A DNA stretch of 64,000 bases from Oscillospiraceae bacterium Marseille-Q3528 (GTDB taxonomy: Bacteria > Bacillota > Clostridia > Lachnospirales > Lachnospiraceae): NCBI GenBank assembly GCA_018223385.1, contig JAGTTR010000008.1:74187-138186 (forward strand). The letters run 5' to 3'. This document shows positions 18,021-26,355 of the stretch, piece after piece; the stretch's first letter is position 1, and the number at the start of each line of letters is the position of its first letter. Both the position numbers and the translations under genes were made by a program. The notes beneath the pieces are model-generated. The model did no database searches. It was given only the letters and a program-made list of their open reading frames with translations, and was not told where the DNA came from.

Positions 18021-19529
18021 ATGGAAAGCACAAATCAACAGACAAACCGGTCTTTCATTGATCGGATCACAGACTGGGCGGAGCAATATTACCGGTTCCT
18101 GTTCGTGTTGGGAATGGGACTGGTAATATTTTTGTGTTTTTACCGCCTGAGTGTTCACTATGTCGTTTCCTGGGATGAGGCCCGGTTTGGCATCAACGCC
18201 TACGAGATGCTCAAAAGCGGCAATTTTATCATGAATACGTTCCGGTACGAGCCGGATTACTGGAATCTGAAGCCGCCGCTTTCCATGTGGGGAACGGCAC
18301 TTTCGTTTCTGATCTTCGGGTATAACAAGCTGGGGCTTCGGGCATTTTCCGCAGCCTGCTATGTGGTGCTGACCGCGCTGGCGGCCCGTTTTGTGGAAAA
18401 AAGATTCGGGAAATTACAGGCACTGTTGACGATCCTCTTTTTGTGTGCCAATACCGCCTGTTTTTCCTTCCATATGATCCGCTCCGGCGATTCGGATTCC
18501 CTGTATCTGCTGTTTTACACATTGAGTATGCTTTGTATGCTCATGATCAGAGAACGGCCCCGGATGCTTTACGGCGCCGGATTTTTCTTCGCCTGCGCAT
18601 TTCTGACGAAAAGCTGGCATGCGGGCACCATTGTGTTTGTGGGATTTTTCTTCCTGCTGCTCACCGGGGAGATCAAGACATTAAAGGGAAAACGTCTGCT
18701 GGCATTTCTGGCATCGTTCCTCATACCCATGGGCCTCTGGGCGATCCTGCGTTTTACCCAGGACGGGACGGAATTTTTCAAAGAAATGATCTTTTATGAG
18801 CTGCTGACCAGCAGTCAGGAGGCCATTGAAAATCATCAGCAGGAATTTCTTTTCTATGTGAAAAATTATTTTGTCACCACGTGGCGGCAGTATATTTATC
18901 TGGCGGCTCTGCTCATTGGCGGCGCAGGCCTCATCGGCTATCGGAAAAGGCTGAAAGAGGAGGGGCGCTCCTACCTGGCAGTGGGATTTTTCCTCTGGGC
19001 ACTTATGCCGATCCTCTGGTTTTCCATTGCGGCCACGAAGCTCATCTGGTATTCCTATGCGACGCTGATCCCGATCCTCATCGGCGCGGGTATCGTGGCA
19101 GGAACGGCGGTGCGGGATCGGAACATTTCCGCCGGTCTGCGGACAGCGGCCTTTGTGGGGGTGCTGGTGCTGACAGGATATTTTATCGCAGGCAATGTGC
19201 AAAATATTCGCGCTGAGTACGGCAACGATTTTCATGATTTCTTTGCGGAAGCCAATGAAGCGGCATCGGATTATGCGGGCACACAGATGTACCTGGGGGC
19301 GGACGGCGATTTCGGCTATGGAAACTGGTCCCAGAACACGTCCTTCCTGGCGGAGATCGACGGGGATCATGTGTGCATGGACGGCGGCGTGGAGGCCTTC
19401 GTGCAGACGAAGGAGCCTGCGGTGCTGGTGACCAACCGGGATTATTATGCCCAGTATGCGGACGTGCTCATGGATAAGACCGTCGTGTACGAGAATGAAA
19501 AATATCTGTATATTTCTAATGATCTTTAA
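18021..19529 (+). CDS. GT39-family membrane glycosyltransferase
   Basis: 502-residue polytopic membrane protein. ATG at 18021 follows AAGGAG; the frame opens upstream inside the DnaJ-like gene. Around ten membrane helices; the first extracytoplasmic loop has the ArnT/PMT-like acidic motif in VVSWDEARFGINAYEML, where the Asp-Glu pair is catalytic in this GT-C family, followed by a conserved KPPLSMW. A soluble C-terminal part (~100 residues) follows the last helix. Enzymes of this type move a sugar from a polyprenyl-phosphate carrier to a lipid or protein outside the membrane. Substrate unknown. Confidence 0.85.
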   Translation: MESTNQQTNRSFIDRITDWAEQYYRFLFVLGMGLVIFLCFYRLSVHYVVSWDEARFGINAYEMLKSGNFIMNTFRYEPDYWNLKPPLSMWGTALSFLIFGYNKLGLRAFSAACYVVLTALAARFVEKRFGKLQALLTILFLCANTACFSFHMIRSGDSDSLYLLFYTLSMLCMLMIRERPRMLYGAGFFFACAFLTKSWHAGTIVFVGFFFLLLTGEIKTLKGKRLLAFLASFLIPMGLWAILRFTQDGTEFFKEMIFYELLTSSQEAIENHQQEFLFYVKNYFVTTWRQYIYLAALLIGGAGLIGYRKRLKEEGRSYLAVGFFLWALMPILWFSIAATKLIWYSYATLIPILIGAGIVAGTAVRDRNISAGLRTAAFVGVLVLTGYFIAGNVQNIRAEYGNDFHDFFAEANEAASDYAGTQMYLGADGDFGYGNWSQNTSFLAEIDGDHVCMDGGVEAFVQTKEPAVLVTNRDYYAQYADVLMDKTVVYENEKYLYISNDL

Positions 19530-19554
19530 AAACATCGCGTAAAATGCAGCGTAT

Positions 19555-19617
19555 AAAGCTCTGAGGCTTTGGCCGGGGGAATGATAAGAATCCTCCGCCA
19601 TGGTTTCAGAGCTTTTT
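19555..19617 (+). terminator. Terminator before the gntR operon (twin of the one at 20541)
   Basis: AAAGCTCTGA (19555-19564) pairs with TCAGAGCTTT (19606-19615), then TT. The interior has a second GGGGGA/TCCTCC-type stem. The overall sequence, including the GGCTTTGGCC interior, resembles the terminator at 20541-20603. Confidence 0.85.
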
Positions 19618-19638
19618 GTATGATAAGAAAGTACGTCC

Positions 19639-19667
19639 TTGACAGATAAGTGCTTAAAGTTTATAAT
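19639..19667 (+). promoter_or_regulatory. Consensus promoter of the gntR operon
   Basis: TTGACA (19639-19644), 17-bp spacer, TATAAT (19662-19667): a perfect consensus promoter. A GTGC...GCAC pair just downstream (about 19669-19687) could be part of an operator for the encoded GntR repressor. Confidence 0.88.
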
Positions 19668-19706
19668 GTGCATATGAGAACAGCACACTAAAAGGGGAGA
19701 ACATTT

Positions 19707-20105
19707 TTGAAGATTATTATTTCAAATAACGCGGACCGCCCTTTGTATCAGCAGATCGAAAACCAGATCAAGGATGCCATTTTAAAAGAAGAACTGGTGG
19801 AAGGGGACGCCCTTCCGTCCATCCGGGCGTTTGCCAACGATCTGAAGGTCAGTGTCCTGACCATCCGGCGGGTGTATGAGGAGCTGGAGCGGGAGGGCTT
19901 TGTCACCAGCCAGGTGGGGATTGGAACCTTCGTATCCGCAGGAAATCTGGAGCTTTTGCGGGATTCCAAGCGGCGGCTGGTGGAACAGAAGATGTTCGAT
20001 GTGATACGGACGGCAAAATCATTGAAGATTACAAAAGAAGAATTGCAGGCAATGATGGAAATTCTTTACGAGGAGGATACGGGAGGTGAAAAATATGAGC
20101 AGTGA
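19707..20105 (+). CDS. GntR-family regulator, YtrA-like
   Basis: 132 residues with a TTG start after AAAGGGGAG. The N-terminal winged helix-turn-helix is typical (PLYQQIENQIKDAILKEELVEGDALPSIRAFANDLKVSVLTIRRVYEELEREGFV), and the C-terminal part is only a short dimerising helix, as in the YtrA subfamily. These repressors usually control an adjacent membrane or ABC gene; here the only partner is the next small membrane protein, whose start overlaps this gene by 11 bases. Autoregulation is likely given the very strong promoter. Confidence 0.88.
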   Translation: MKIIISNNADRPLYQQIENQIKDAILKEELVEGDALPSIRAFANDLKVSVLTIRRVYEELEREGFVTSQVGIGTFVSAGNLELLRDSKRRLVEQKMFDVIRTAKSLKITKEELQAMMEILYEEDTGGEKYEQ

Positions 20106-20478
20106 AGCTGTTTTTCTCTGTGTTGTGGGAGTGATCGCCGGATGCTTTGGACTGGTAAACGCTGTGCAGTTTCTTTTGTTGCAAAAGAAAACCGCCCGGG
20201 CTGTTGGAACGGTCGTGTCCATCAAAATGCCAAATCCCGAGACGGCCAGAACCCGCAATTCCAAATGGGCGGTCGTTTCCTATGAGGTGGATGGCAGGCT
20301 GGTGCAGTCCGGGAACCGCATACAGGTGCCCATGACCTCGCAGGTGGGCTCTTTTGTACATGTGCGGTACGATAAACAGGAACCGGAAAAGCTGTACGCC
20401 TTTTCGCTGGGACGGATGGCGGTGGCGTTTCTCGTTGCTGTGGTATGCTTCTTTATCGTAGGATTGCGATTGGCATAA
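20095..20478 (+). CDS. Small DUF3592-like membrane protein
   Basis: 127 residues from ATG 20095, eight bases after GGGAGG; the frame starts slightly earlier at a GTG inside the ribosome site. Two membrane helices at the ends (VFLCVVGVIAGCFGLVNAVQF and MAVAFLVAVVCFFIVGL) flank a beta-rich domain with SYEVDGRLVQSGNRIQVP and VHVRYDKQEPEKLYAF, the pattern of DUF3592 proteins. Function unknown. Overlap with gntR implies co-regulation. Confidence 0.65.
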   Translation: MSSEAVFLCVVGVIAGCFGLVNAVQFLLLQKKTARAVGTVVSIKMPNPETARTRNSKWAVVSYEVDGRLVQSGNRIQVPMTSQVGSFVHVRYDKQEPEKLYAFSLGRMAVAFLVAVVCFFIVGLRLA

Positions 20479-20540
20479 GACTGTGGGGTGTGTTTTTTAT
20501 ACTCTGGCAGCGCATGAGATGCTCGGTTGTTTGAAAAAGA

Positions 20541-20603
20541 AAAGGCTCTGAGGCAATGGCGGGGATTCTGAAATCCTCTCGACCAAAGTCTCAGAGCTTT
20601 TTG
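20541..20603. terminator. Terminator after the gntR operon, possibly bidirectional
   Basis: A GGCTCTGAG arm (20544-20552) pairs with CTCAGAGC (20590-20597) followed by TTTTT, and the A run on the other side could serve the minus-strand gene ending at 20647. The interior has GGATT/AATCC pairing. Its stem and loop resemble those of the terminator at 19555. Confidence 0.8.
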
Positions 20604-20646
20604 TTGTATTACAGATCATGCATAGATCCATTTTTGATGCTGTAAA

Positions 20647-21012
20647 TTATGCCTCCTGCGGCAGGGGTTCCAGTCCCAGCAGATCCAGGGCTTTCTTTTC
20701 CTCTGATTTTTTCACAAAGATGGTGAAAAGGCGTTCCTCACCGGGCTCATTTAACAGGTTGTCAGAACATCCCCGGCCCAGCTTGCGGTAGCCAAGCTCG
20801 GCGTCTTCCTCTTCTGCGCTCATGGCAGCAGATTTCATGGCAGGACAGGAACCGCAGTTGCCGGTACATTTCAGCGTCCGCTGGTTCACTTCGAAGGCCT
20901 GAATACGGATGCCGGCCTTTTTCAGTGTGGCGCAGTACTCCTTGTAGGCTTCCTCGTCCGACCCTTCAAAAATTCTGTGTTTTTCTTCAAATATATCGCG
21001 TAAGATTCCCAT
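20647..21012 (-). CDS. Hypothetical protein with CxxxCxxCP motif
   Basis: 121 residues, start preceded by AAAGGAG on the minus strand. It is small, soluble and charged, with a central CTGNCGSCPAMK segment and one more Cys (GRGCSDN) that could bind a metal or form a disulfide. The C-terminal half (ERLFTIFVKKSEEKKALDLLG) is alpha/beta. I do not recognise the family. It sits 20 bp downstream of the large membrane protein gene and may be its operon partner. Confidence 0.65.
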   Translation of the reverse strand: MGILRDIFEEKHRIFEGSDEEAYKEYCATLKKAGIRIQAFEVNQRTLKCTGNCGSCPAMKSAAMSAEEEDAELGYRKLGRGCSDNLLNEPGEERLFTIFVKKSEEKKALDLLGLEPLPQEA

Positions 21013-21032
21013 GGAATCACTCCTTTCTTTGC

Positions 21033-23267
21033 CTACTTATTGTAGCAGGTTTGCCTGCGGCTGTCCAGCAGCAGAATCGCTGAAATCCCGCACAGATACA
21101 GGAGGATCAGTGCACATTCTGCCCGGTAGCGGTTGACTGTCGTGTAGGGGCCGCTGTAGTTGTCGGCCACCAGAAAAATGAGATCCCGGTGCAGGCTTTC
21201 ACCGTCCACAGCCAGGTCTGCGTGGGCAATGTAATCGTAGGTGTCGAAATCAAAATAAAGGAATTTCAGCCGGTCAGGCGTCGGTTCCGGGTTTCGGGCG
21301 GTGATCTCGATGGTGTAGGTGGAGGCGCCGGAGGGCGTCACCAGGTCAAAACCAAACCGTTTATAGTATTTGCGGCTGTCCTCTGCACCAAAGTTTTCGC
21401 TGGCCAGCACATTGCCGTCGGCGTCCAGCAGCCGGAACTGGTAAATGTGTTCGTCCAGAAAAGCGTCCGACCATTCTTCTGTATCGTCATAGGCACAGTA
21501 AATGCCGATCTCGTTGAAGGAATGGGCGGTGGTAAACGTCTGGGTCAACGTTTTGTGCTCGGCGGCAATGCCGGTCACTGCGTTTTCGTGATATTCCCGC
21601 CCCACAGTGATGATGCTGTAATCCGTTTTCGGGACAAAGGTCTGGGTGTAGGTCGGATACTGGCGCACCATGGCATAGATGCAGGGCAGGAGAATGCACA
21701 CCAGCAGAAATGCCGCGCACAGAGGCTTCACGGCGCCCAGGGAAAGACCAGTGTCCGTGCTGCCTGATGCAGAGGAAACGAGGCATAACAAGGTATTTAT
21801 GCCGTGGAATCCCAGCACGGTCAGAATCAGTGTCAGGCAGATGGTGTACCGGCAGTTGGCCTCCCATAAAATGTAGAAAGCGAAGAAGCCCAGCATGGTG
21901 AGCCCGTACAGCCAGGTGGTGCTGCATTTTCTGCGCAGCAGCTCGCCAAGCAACGCGATGAGTGCCAGAATGTACAGCAGCACTTTGTAAAACTGATAGT
22001 AGTACAGCATCAGGTCGTTTTTGGCACCGAAGAAATATTTCTGCAGCGGGCTGTAGCCCTGCATGCGGCCGGTTTCCAGATAAAGGCCGTCGTGCTCGGA
22101 GGACCAGGTGACGGTGATCTTATCCGTCACAAATTTTAAAATGCCGGAAGCGCCGGAATCTGCCAGTGCCCCCAGACGGAGACGGATCTCTTCCCGGTTG
22201 GCCGCGGATTTCTCTTCTTTGGTGGGAAAGCTGTAGGTGTAGTCCTCATCCGAGGAGGAATAGCCGCCGTCTCCCTGCAGGCCCATCATGAGCCAGTGGG
22301 TCACCGGAAAATTAGCGGCCCGTAAGCGTTCCGGTACGTGGGTGTTGATCAGCGTTTTGCAGCCGCCGAACAACAGCACGAACACAACAACAAAGGTCAG
22401 CAAGGGCGCCAGGATGGCGTGCTTCGAATCTCTGGAAAAGGTCAGACTGACCAGTGCCCACAGCGCCAGCGCGATCACCGGGATCAGCGTCGTTACCCGG
22501 ATCTGGAATCCCACAGCCAGCAGCACGGCTTCCCCGATGGCGTAGCCGATGCGTTTTTTCCTGCTGTCTGTTTTGCATGCCAGCAGCGGCAGGCAGAAGA
22601 TACCCATGGTAAACGGAATGCTGATGGTGTTGGTGTACACGAAGGGCAAAAACACGTACAGCAGTGGATTGAGCAGGCAGAGGATCGTGAGAACGAGCCG
22701 TTTCTGACTGCCGAAAGTGGCTTTGGCTGCCGCCAGGCAGAACCAGACGCCCAGATCCATGGCAAACATGTTGAGAAACAGCCCTTCCATCCAGTAGGCG
22801 GTGAGACCAAACTGGCGGAAGAACTTAAAATAATAACACAGCAGAATGGTGAAAAAATAATTGTTGCCGTACATTTCAAAATAGCGTCCGGCGGAGCTGA
22901 TCTGCGGATGCGCCTGCGCTGACATGGAAATGGCCTCATTCATGACGCTTAGGCTGTCCGCCCAGGGCAGATAGTACCGGAACAGTGTCAGGATCAGAAC
23001 AAACTGCACCGCCATCATCAGAAGAAAGACGGCAAATGTCAGCCGGTCTGCTGTTTTTTCAGACAGGCGCAGCGCCCGGCCCGTCAGTAGTAAAACCGTG
23101 CAGCCCAGCACGAAAGCGGCCCCCAGCAGGATATAGGTCAGATGATGGGTGTTGCCGGAAATGTAATTGTAGTACATGTCCGTGGAAGATTTTACCAGGA
23201 CAAACGCCATCAACAGGATGGTCAGCGCCGTGGTCAGACGCCGGAAAAGCTGTTTGCATATTTCCAT
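21033..23267 (-). CDS. Large polytopic membrane protein, putative GT-C glycosyltransferase
   Basis: 744 residues from the ATG at 23267 (GAGG ribosome site; the frame runs open to 23327 without one). About twelve membrane helices occupy the first ~560 residues. The first long outer loop holds the acidic/aromatic stretch YYLPWADSLSVMNEAISMSAQ and ISSAGRYFEMYGNNYFF, which resembles PMT/GT39-like enzymes. A ~180-residue soluble C-terminal domain (beta-rich, HSFNEIGIYCAYDDTEEW) comes before a last helix (ALILLYLCGISAILLLD). A sugar transferase acting on cell-envelope glycans is likely but the catalytic acid is not certain. Transcribed toward the small Cys-motif gene. Confidence 0.6.
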   Translation of the reverse strand: MEICKQLFRRLTTALTILLMAFVLVKSSTDMYYNYISGNTHHLTYILLGAAFVLGCTVLLLTGRALRLSEKTADRLTFAVFLLMMAVQFVLILTLFRYYLPWADSLSVMNEAISMSAQAHPQISSAGRYFEMYGNNYFFTILLCYYFKFFRQFGLTAYWMEGLFLNMFAMDLGVWFCLAAAKATFGSQKRLVLTILCLLNPLLYVFLPFVYTNTISIPFTMGIFCLPLLACKTDSRKKRIGYAIGEAVLLAVGFQIRVTTLIPVIALALWALVSLTFSRDSKHAILAPLLTFVVVFVLLFGGCKTLINTHVPERLRAANFPVTHWLMMGLQGDGGYSSSDEDYTYSFPTKEEKSAANREEIRLRLGALADSGASGILKFVTDKITVTWSSEHDGLYLETGRMQGYSPLQKYFFGAKNDLMLYYYQFYKVLLYILALIALLGELLRRKCSTTWLYGLTMLGFFAFYILWEANCRYTICLTLILTVLGFHGINTLLCLVSSASGSTDTGLSLGAVKPLCAAFLLVCILLPCIYAMVRQYPTYTQTFVPKTDYSIITVGREYHENAVTGIAAEHKTLTQTFTTAHSFNEIGIYCAYDDTEEWSDAFLDEHIYQFRLLDADGNVLASENFGAEDSRKYYKRFGFDLVTPSGASTYTIEITARNPEPTPDRLKFLYFDFDTYDYIAHADLAVDGESLHRDLIFLVADNYSGPYTTVNRYRAECALILLYLCGISAILLLDSRRQTCYNK

Positions 23268-23298
23268 AGAAGGTATCCTCGTTTTTGTTTTTTTGTGA

Positions 23299-23441
23299 CA
23301 ATTCAGACAAGCCATTCGCAGAATCATGTTTTTGCACGTTATACGGATGTTTTCTGTGCATTTTCTGGCACTCTGGTCATGCCGGTTATTTGTCCGGTTT
23401 ATCGCACGAACGCTGTTTTTGATAGTTATGGCTGAACTGTT
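23299..23441. repeat. Interspersed palindromic repeat, family A, copy 3 (diverged)
   Basis: Begins ACAATTCAGACAAGCCATTC and ends GGCTGAACTGTT, matching the two ends of the copies at 6702 and 25622, but the middle has diverged. It lies upstream of the minus-strand membrane protein gene and ahead of the OLD nuclease gene. No coding potential. Confidence 0.5.
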
Positions 23442-23469
23442 GATAACAGTATACCAGCCGCCAAAAAAC

Positions 23470-23498
23470 TAGTCAAATACTATGCTTTCGTGTATAAT
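23470..23498 (+). promoter_or_regulatory. Probable promoter of the OLD nuclease gene
   Basis: A perfect TATAAT at 23493-23498 with a partial -35 (TAGTCA at 23470-23475) 17 bp upstream. Confidence 0.5.
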
Positions 23499-23510
23499 GT
23501 GATGCGTGAA

Positions 23511-23615
23511 GGGAAAAACAAGCGGCTGCGTCAGCAGACATTTGTTTTTCCCAAGCCATCAACGAAGGTTCCGCCTGCGATAGCAGGCAGCAAAGCGCAA
23601 CAGCGCGGGGAACCT
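23511..23615 (+). other. Two strong hairpins in the leader of the OLD nuclease gene
   Basis: First hairpin: GGGAAAAACAA (23511-23521) pairs perfectly with TTGTTTTTCCC (23542-23552), with a GCTG/CAGC stem inside the loop. Second: AGGTTCC (23566-23572) pairs with GGAACCT (23609-23615) and encloses CCTGC/GCAGG and further pairing. They lie between the promoter and the start codon at 23684. They could be a regulatory leader, or a mobile palindromic repeat that landed there. Confidence 0.6.
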
Positions 23616-23683
23616 GAGTTTAATGTAACGAACGCAAAAGAAATCAGAGTTTGAAAAGGAACAACCAAGGGGGAACTTTACGG

Positions 23684-25540
23684 ATGAATATTACGGAGCT
23701 GTCGATTCGCAATTTCAAATCGATCCGGTGTCTGACGATGCACAATATGGAGCAGGCGCTGATCCTTGTGGGAAAGAACAGCACGGGAAAGACGGTGGTG
23801 CTGGATGCGATTCTGGCAGTGACCGGCAATTATGAGATCCAGGACAGCGATTTCGCGCCGGAGGGGCAGAACATCGAGATTTCCATGACGCTGGACATTC
23901 CGGAGGAGGAGCTGCCTACCCTGTGGCAGCGGGGCATTGTGAGCAAATACAAGCGCTATGAGGTGTGGCACCGGGATTTCTGTGCCAAGCTGCCGTCCTA
24001 CCAGGAGGGACGCCTTTCCTTTACCTTTGTGGCCGGACGGGATGGCCGGGTGCGTTATGAGGATGGCGTGAAGAAGAACAACGCCTGTATCCCGGCGCTG
24101 CTGCCCAAGGTGTATTACATCGACCATTCCCGGAAGATCGAGGAGATCCAGCGGGATATTTTCAATATCCAGGGCGGGCAGGAGCTGAAAGCGCTGCGGG
24201 AAAACCGGTGCATGTTCGACCGCGCCAAGGCCTGTGACAACTGCTTTGACTGTATGGGGGTCATTGAAAAGAAGACACCGGCCCAGCTGTCCATCCAGGA
24301 GGCAGAGAAGTTGCTGGACTACAAGCTTTTTCACCTGAACATGGATTCTTTCATGGAAAAATTAAACCAGTATTTCCGGGAAAACAGTTCCCGCCCGGGC
24401 GAACTGCTGCTGCATAAGGATATGCGGGTGAGCGAAGCTTTTTCCATGAATACGGTGCTCTATAACCCGGAGCAGAAACGGGTATTTTCCATGGATCAGC
24501 TCAGTGAGGGCATGCGCAGCATGTACCTTTTGTCACTGCTGGAGGCCTACGCCCAGGAGCCCACCAGTCTGCCGTCCATTATCCTCATGGAGGATCCGGA
24601 GATTTTCCTTCATCCGAAAATGCAGAAGACGGCGGGGGAGGTGCTGTATCGGTTATCTCGGAAAAATCAGATCATTTTCTGTACCCATTCGCCCACGATG
24701 ATTTTTAACTTTAATTCCCGGCAGATCAAGCAGATCCGGCTGGATGAGGACGGCTACACGGTGGCGGACGAGAATCCCGATATCGACGAGGTGCTGGATA
24801 ATCTGGGCTATTCGGCCAACGACCTGATGAACGTCAGCTTTGTTTTTATCGTGGAGGGCAAGCAGGACAGCAGCCGTCTGCCCCTGCTTCTGGAAAAATA
24901 TTACGCTGAGATTTACACCGGGGACGACAAGCTGCGGCGCATCGCCATCATCCCCACCAACAGCTGCACGAACATTCGCACCTACGCGAACCTGAAATAC
25001 ATCAACAAGCTGTACCTGAAAGACCAGTTTCTCATGATCCGGGACTCCGACGGGAAAGACCGGGAGGGGCTGGTGCGGCAGCTCTGCGGCTATTACAAAG
25101 ACAGGGAGCGGCAGGATCGGGGCAACCTTCCCCGGGTGCAGCCCCGCAACGTGCTGGTGCTGAAATACTATTCCTTTGAAAATTATTTTCTCGATCCGAA
25201 GGTCATGGCGAAGATCGGCGTGGTGAAATCGGAGGAGGATTTTTACCGGATTCTCTATGGAAAATTCCGGGAATATCTGAATAAGCTCACCAGCGTCAAG
25301 CATATGGAAAAAGTCACCGGCGTGCGCATCCGCTCCGAGGCCGATGTGAAAGCCCACATGGAGGAAATCCGCACTTACGTCCGGGGGCACAATCTGTATG
25401 ATATTTTTTACGGGCGGTATAAAGGGGCGAAAGAAGAGGAGATCCTGCGGCAGTACATCGACGAGGCACCCCGGGAGACCTTTGCGGACATTTTGGAAGC
25501 CATCGACCGATTCGTCTATTTTGAAAACCGGAAACAGTAA
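23684..25540 (+). CDS. OLD-family ATPase-TOPRIM nuclease
   Basis: 618 residues from ATG 23684 (ribosome site AGGGGGAA). The N-terminal ABC/SMC-like ATPase has Walker A GKNSTGKT at 30-37, a signature-like LSEGMRSMYLLSLLEAY, Walker B IILMEDPEIFLHP and a switch His in FCTHSPTM. The C-terminal TOPRIM domain has the catalytic Glu391 in IVEGKQDSSR and acidic pair Asp454/Asp456 in RDSDGKD. A CxxCFDC cluster lies near 187-195 (CDNCFDCMG). This is the class 1 OLD arrangement, known from the P2 Old exclusion nuclease and phage-defence systems. No UvrD-like helicase (class 2/Gabija) or reverse transcriptase (retron) adjoins it. Defence is likely but not shown. Confidence 0.85.
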   Translation: MNITELSIRNFKSIRCLTMHNMEQALILVGKNSTGKTVVLDAILAVTGNYEIQDSDFAPEGQNIEISMTLDIPEEELPTLWQRGIVSKYKRYEVWHRDFCAKLPSYQEGRLSFTFVAGRDGRVRYEDGVKKNNACIPALLPKVYYIDHSRKIEEIQRDIFNIQGGQELKALRENRCMFDRAKACDNCFDCMGVIEKKTPAQLSIQEAEKLLDYKLFHLNMDSFMEKLNQYFRENSSRPGELLLHKDMRVSEAFSMNTVLYNPEQKRVFSMDQLSEGMRSMYLLSLLEAYAQEPTSLPSIILMEDPEIFLHPKMQKTAGEVLYRLSRKNQIIFCTHSPTMIFNFNSRQIKQIRLDEDGYTVADENPDIDEVLDNLGYSANDLMNVSFVFIVEGKQDSSRLPLLLEKYYAEIYTGDDKLRRIAIIPTNSCTNIRTYANLKYINKLYLKDQFLMIRDSDGKDREGLVRQLCGYYKDRERQDRGNLPRVQPRNVLVLKYYSFENYFLDPKVMAKIGVVKSEEDFYRILYGKFREYLNKLTSVKHMEKVTGVRIRSEADVKAHMEEIRTYVRGHNLYDIFYGRYKGAKEEEILRQYIDEAPRETFADILEAIDRFVYFENRKQ

Positions 25541-25551
25541 AAAAGAAGTCG

Positions 25552-25783
25552 TACAGTTCACCCACGCCCTTTGCAGATTCATGCGAACCAATCTACATAC
25601 GAGCATGAAAAATGAAAGTTGCACCGTTCACGAGCGCCATTCGCAAAACCGCATCTGCGATGCTTTCCGCTGCGCTGCAGCTTATTTTTGCTCATTACAT
25701 GGCGCTCCCTTCGCAGATTCATGAAGACAAATTTTTATGCGAGCATAAAATTTGCCCACAAGCATCTGCGAGTGAACTGTGAC
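25552..25783. repeat. Interspersed palindromic repeat, family A, copy 2, with a partial tandem unit
   Basis: The main unit (about 25622-25783) runs from CACCGTTCACGAGCGCCATT to GAGTGAACTGTGA and matches copy 1 at 6702 over its core. A shorter unit (25552-25620) with the same ACAGTTCAC opening precedes it. The outermost ends ACAGTTCAC and GTGAACTGT are perfect inverted repeats. Non-coding. Confidence 0.6.
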
Positions 25784-25795
25784 TAAAAATTGTTC

Positions 25796-25824
25796 TTGAC
25801 ATTTAGCGGGAAAAGAAGTATTGT
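25796..25824 (+). promoter_or_regulatory. Promoter of the tryptophan T-box transcript
   Basis: TTGACA (25796-25801), 17-bp spacer, TATTGT (25819-25824). Confidence 0.8.
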
Positions 25825-25835
25825 AGATTCAACAG

Positions 25836-26146
25836 AATGAAGCAGAAACCGAAGAGAGAGAGTAGTAGGTCAGTGCATGAAGGTTCAGAGAGCCGCCGGT
25901 GGTGTGAGTGCGGTACGGATTCCTGATTGAATGGACTCTTGAGGACAGCCCGAAATCATTCTTCCTGTTTGATTATCAGGAGAAGAGAAGGAAGAAGACA
26001 GTAGGCGCTGGCGGGAACCGAACCCGTTATCAATCAGGCATGTATGGTTGTACATGAAGCGAGTGGACGAACGTCAATTTGAGTGGTACCGCGATAATAA
26101 GAACTTATTACCGCCTCAGAATATTATTTCTGAGGCGGTTTTTTGT
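25836..26146 (+). ncRNA. T-box riboswitch with UGG (tryptophan) specifier
   Basis: tRNA-sensing leader that permits transcription when uncharged tRNA pairs with it. The stem I features are present: an AGTA-containing region near 25862, the distal loop around AGAGAGCCGCCGGTGGTGTGAG (25888-25909, only partly shown here as the consensus GCCGCCGGTGGTG), and the specifier segment GAATGGACTCTTGAGG. The codon TGG at 25932-25934 sits where the specifier is expected, after GAA. The T-box sequence TGGTACCGCG is at 26084-26093, and the terminator CCGCCTCAGA/TCTGAGGCGG with TTTTTT is at 26111-26146. It precedes an ABC importer of the TrpXYZ type, so tryptophan starvation should induce uptake. Confidence 0.92.
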
Positions 26147-26222
26147 TGCACCAGTGTTCCAAGATCTGCATTCGCCTGTGCTTGCACAGCGGCGGATGTC
26201 AGCCTTTGGAACACGCCCCGAC

Positions 26223-26270
26223 ATGAGCATAAAAGTGGAGCGTCAGCTTCACGATATGTGAATTCATCCA
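26223..26270. repeat. Interspersed repeat, family B, copy 1
   Basis: ATGAGCATAAAAGTGGAGCG, followed by an AGCTTCACGATATGTGAATTC stretch, matches 33397-33446 with a handful of substitutions. It lies between the T-box terminator and the first importer gene, a 200-bp stretch without a gene. Confidence 0.55.
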
Positions 26271-26355
26271 CCTCGCAATCAACATCGGAATCTTGATCTT
26301 TCATCTGTGACAGTAAACGGGCAATGACCCCACAGCAGAAAAGGAGAAGATGATT

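Noticed and set aside
21189..21767. Plus-strand open frame opposite the membrane protein gene
   Set aside because: Shadow of the minus-strand gene; no ribosome site and no domain.
23684..25540. Gabija (GajA) assignment for the OLD nuclease
   Set aside because: No UvrD-like GajB gene adjoins; the neighbours are a T-box operon and a membrane protein.
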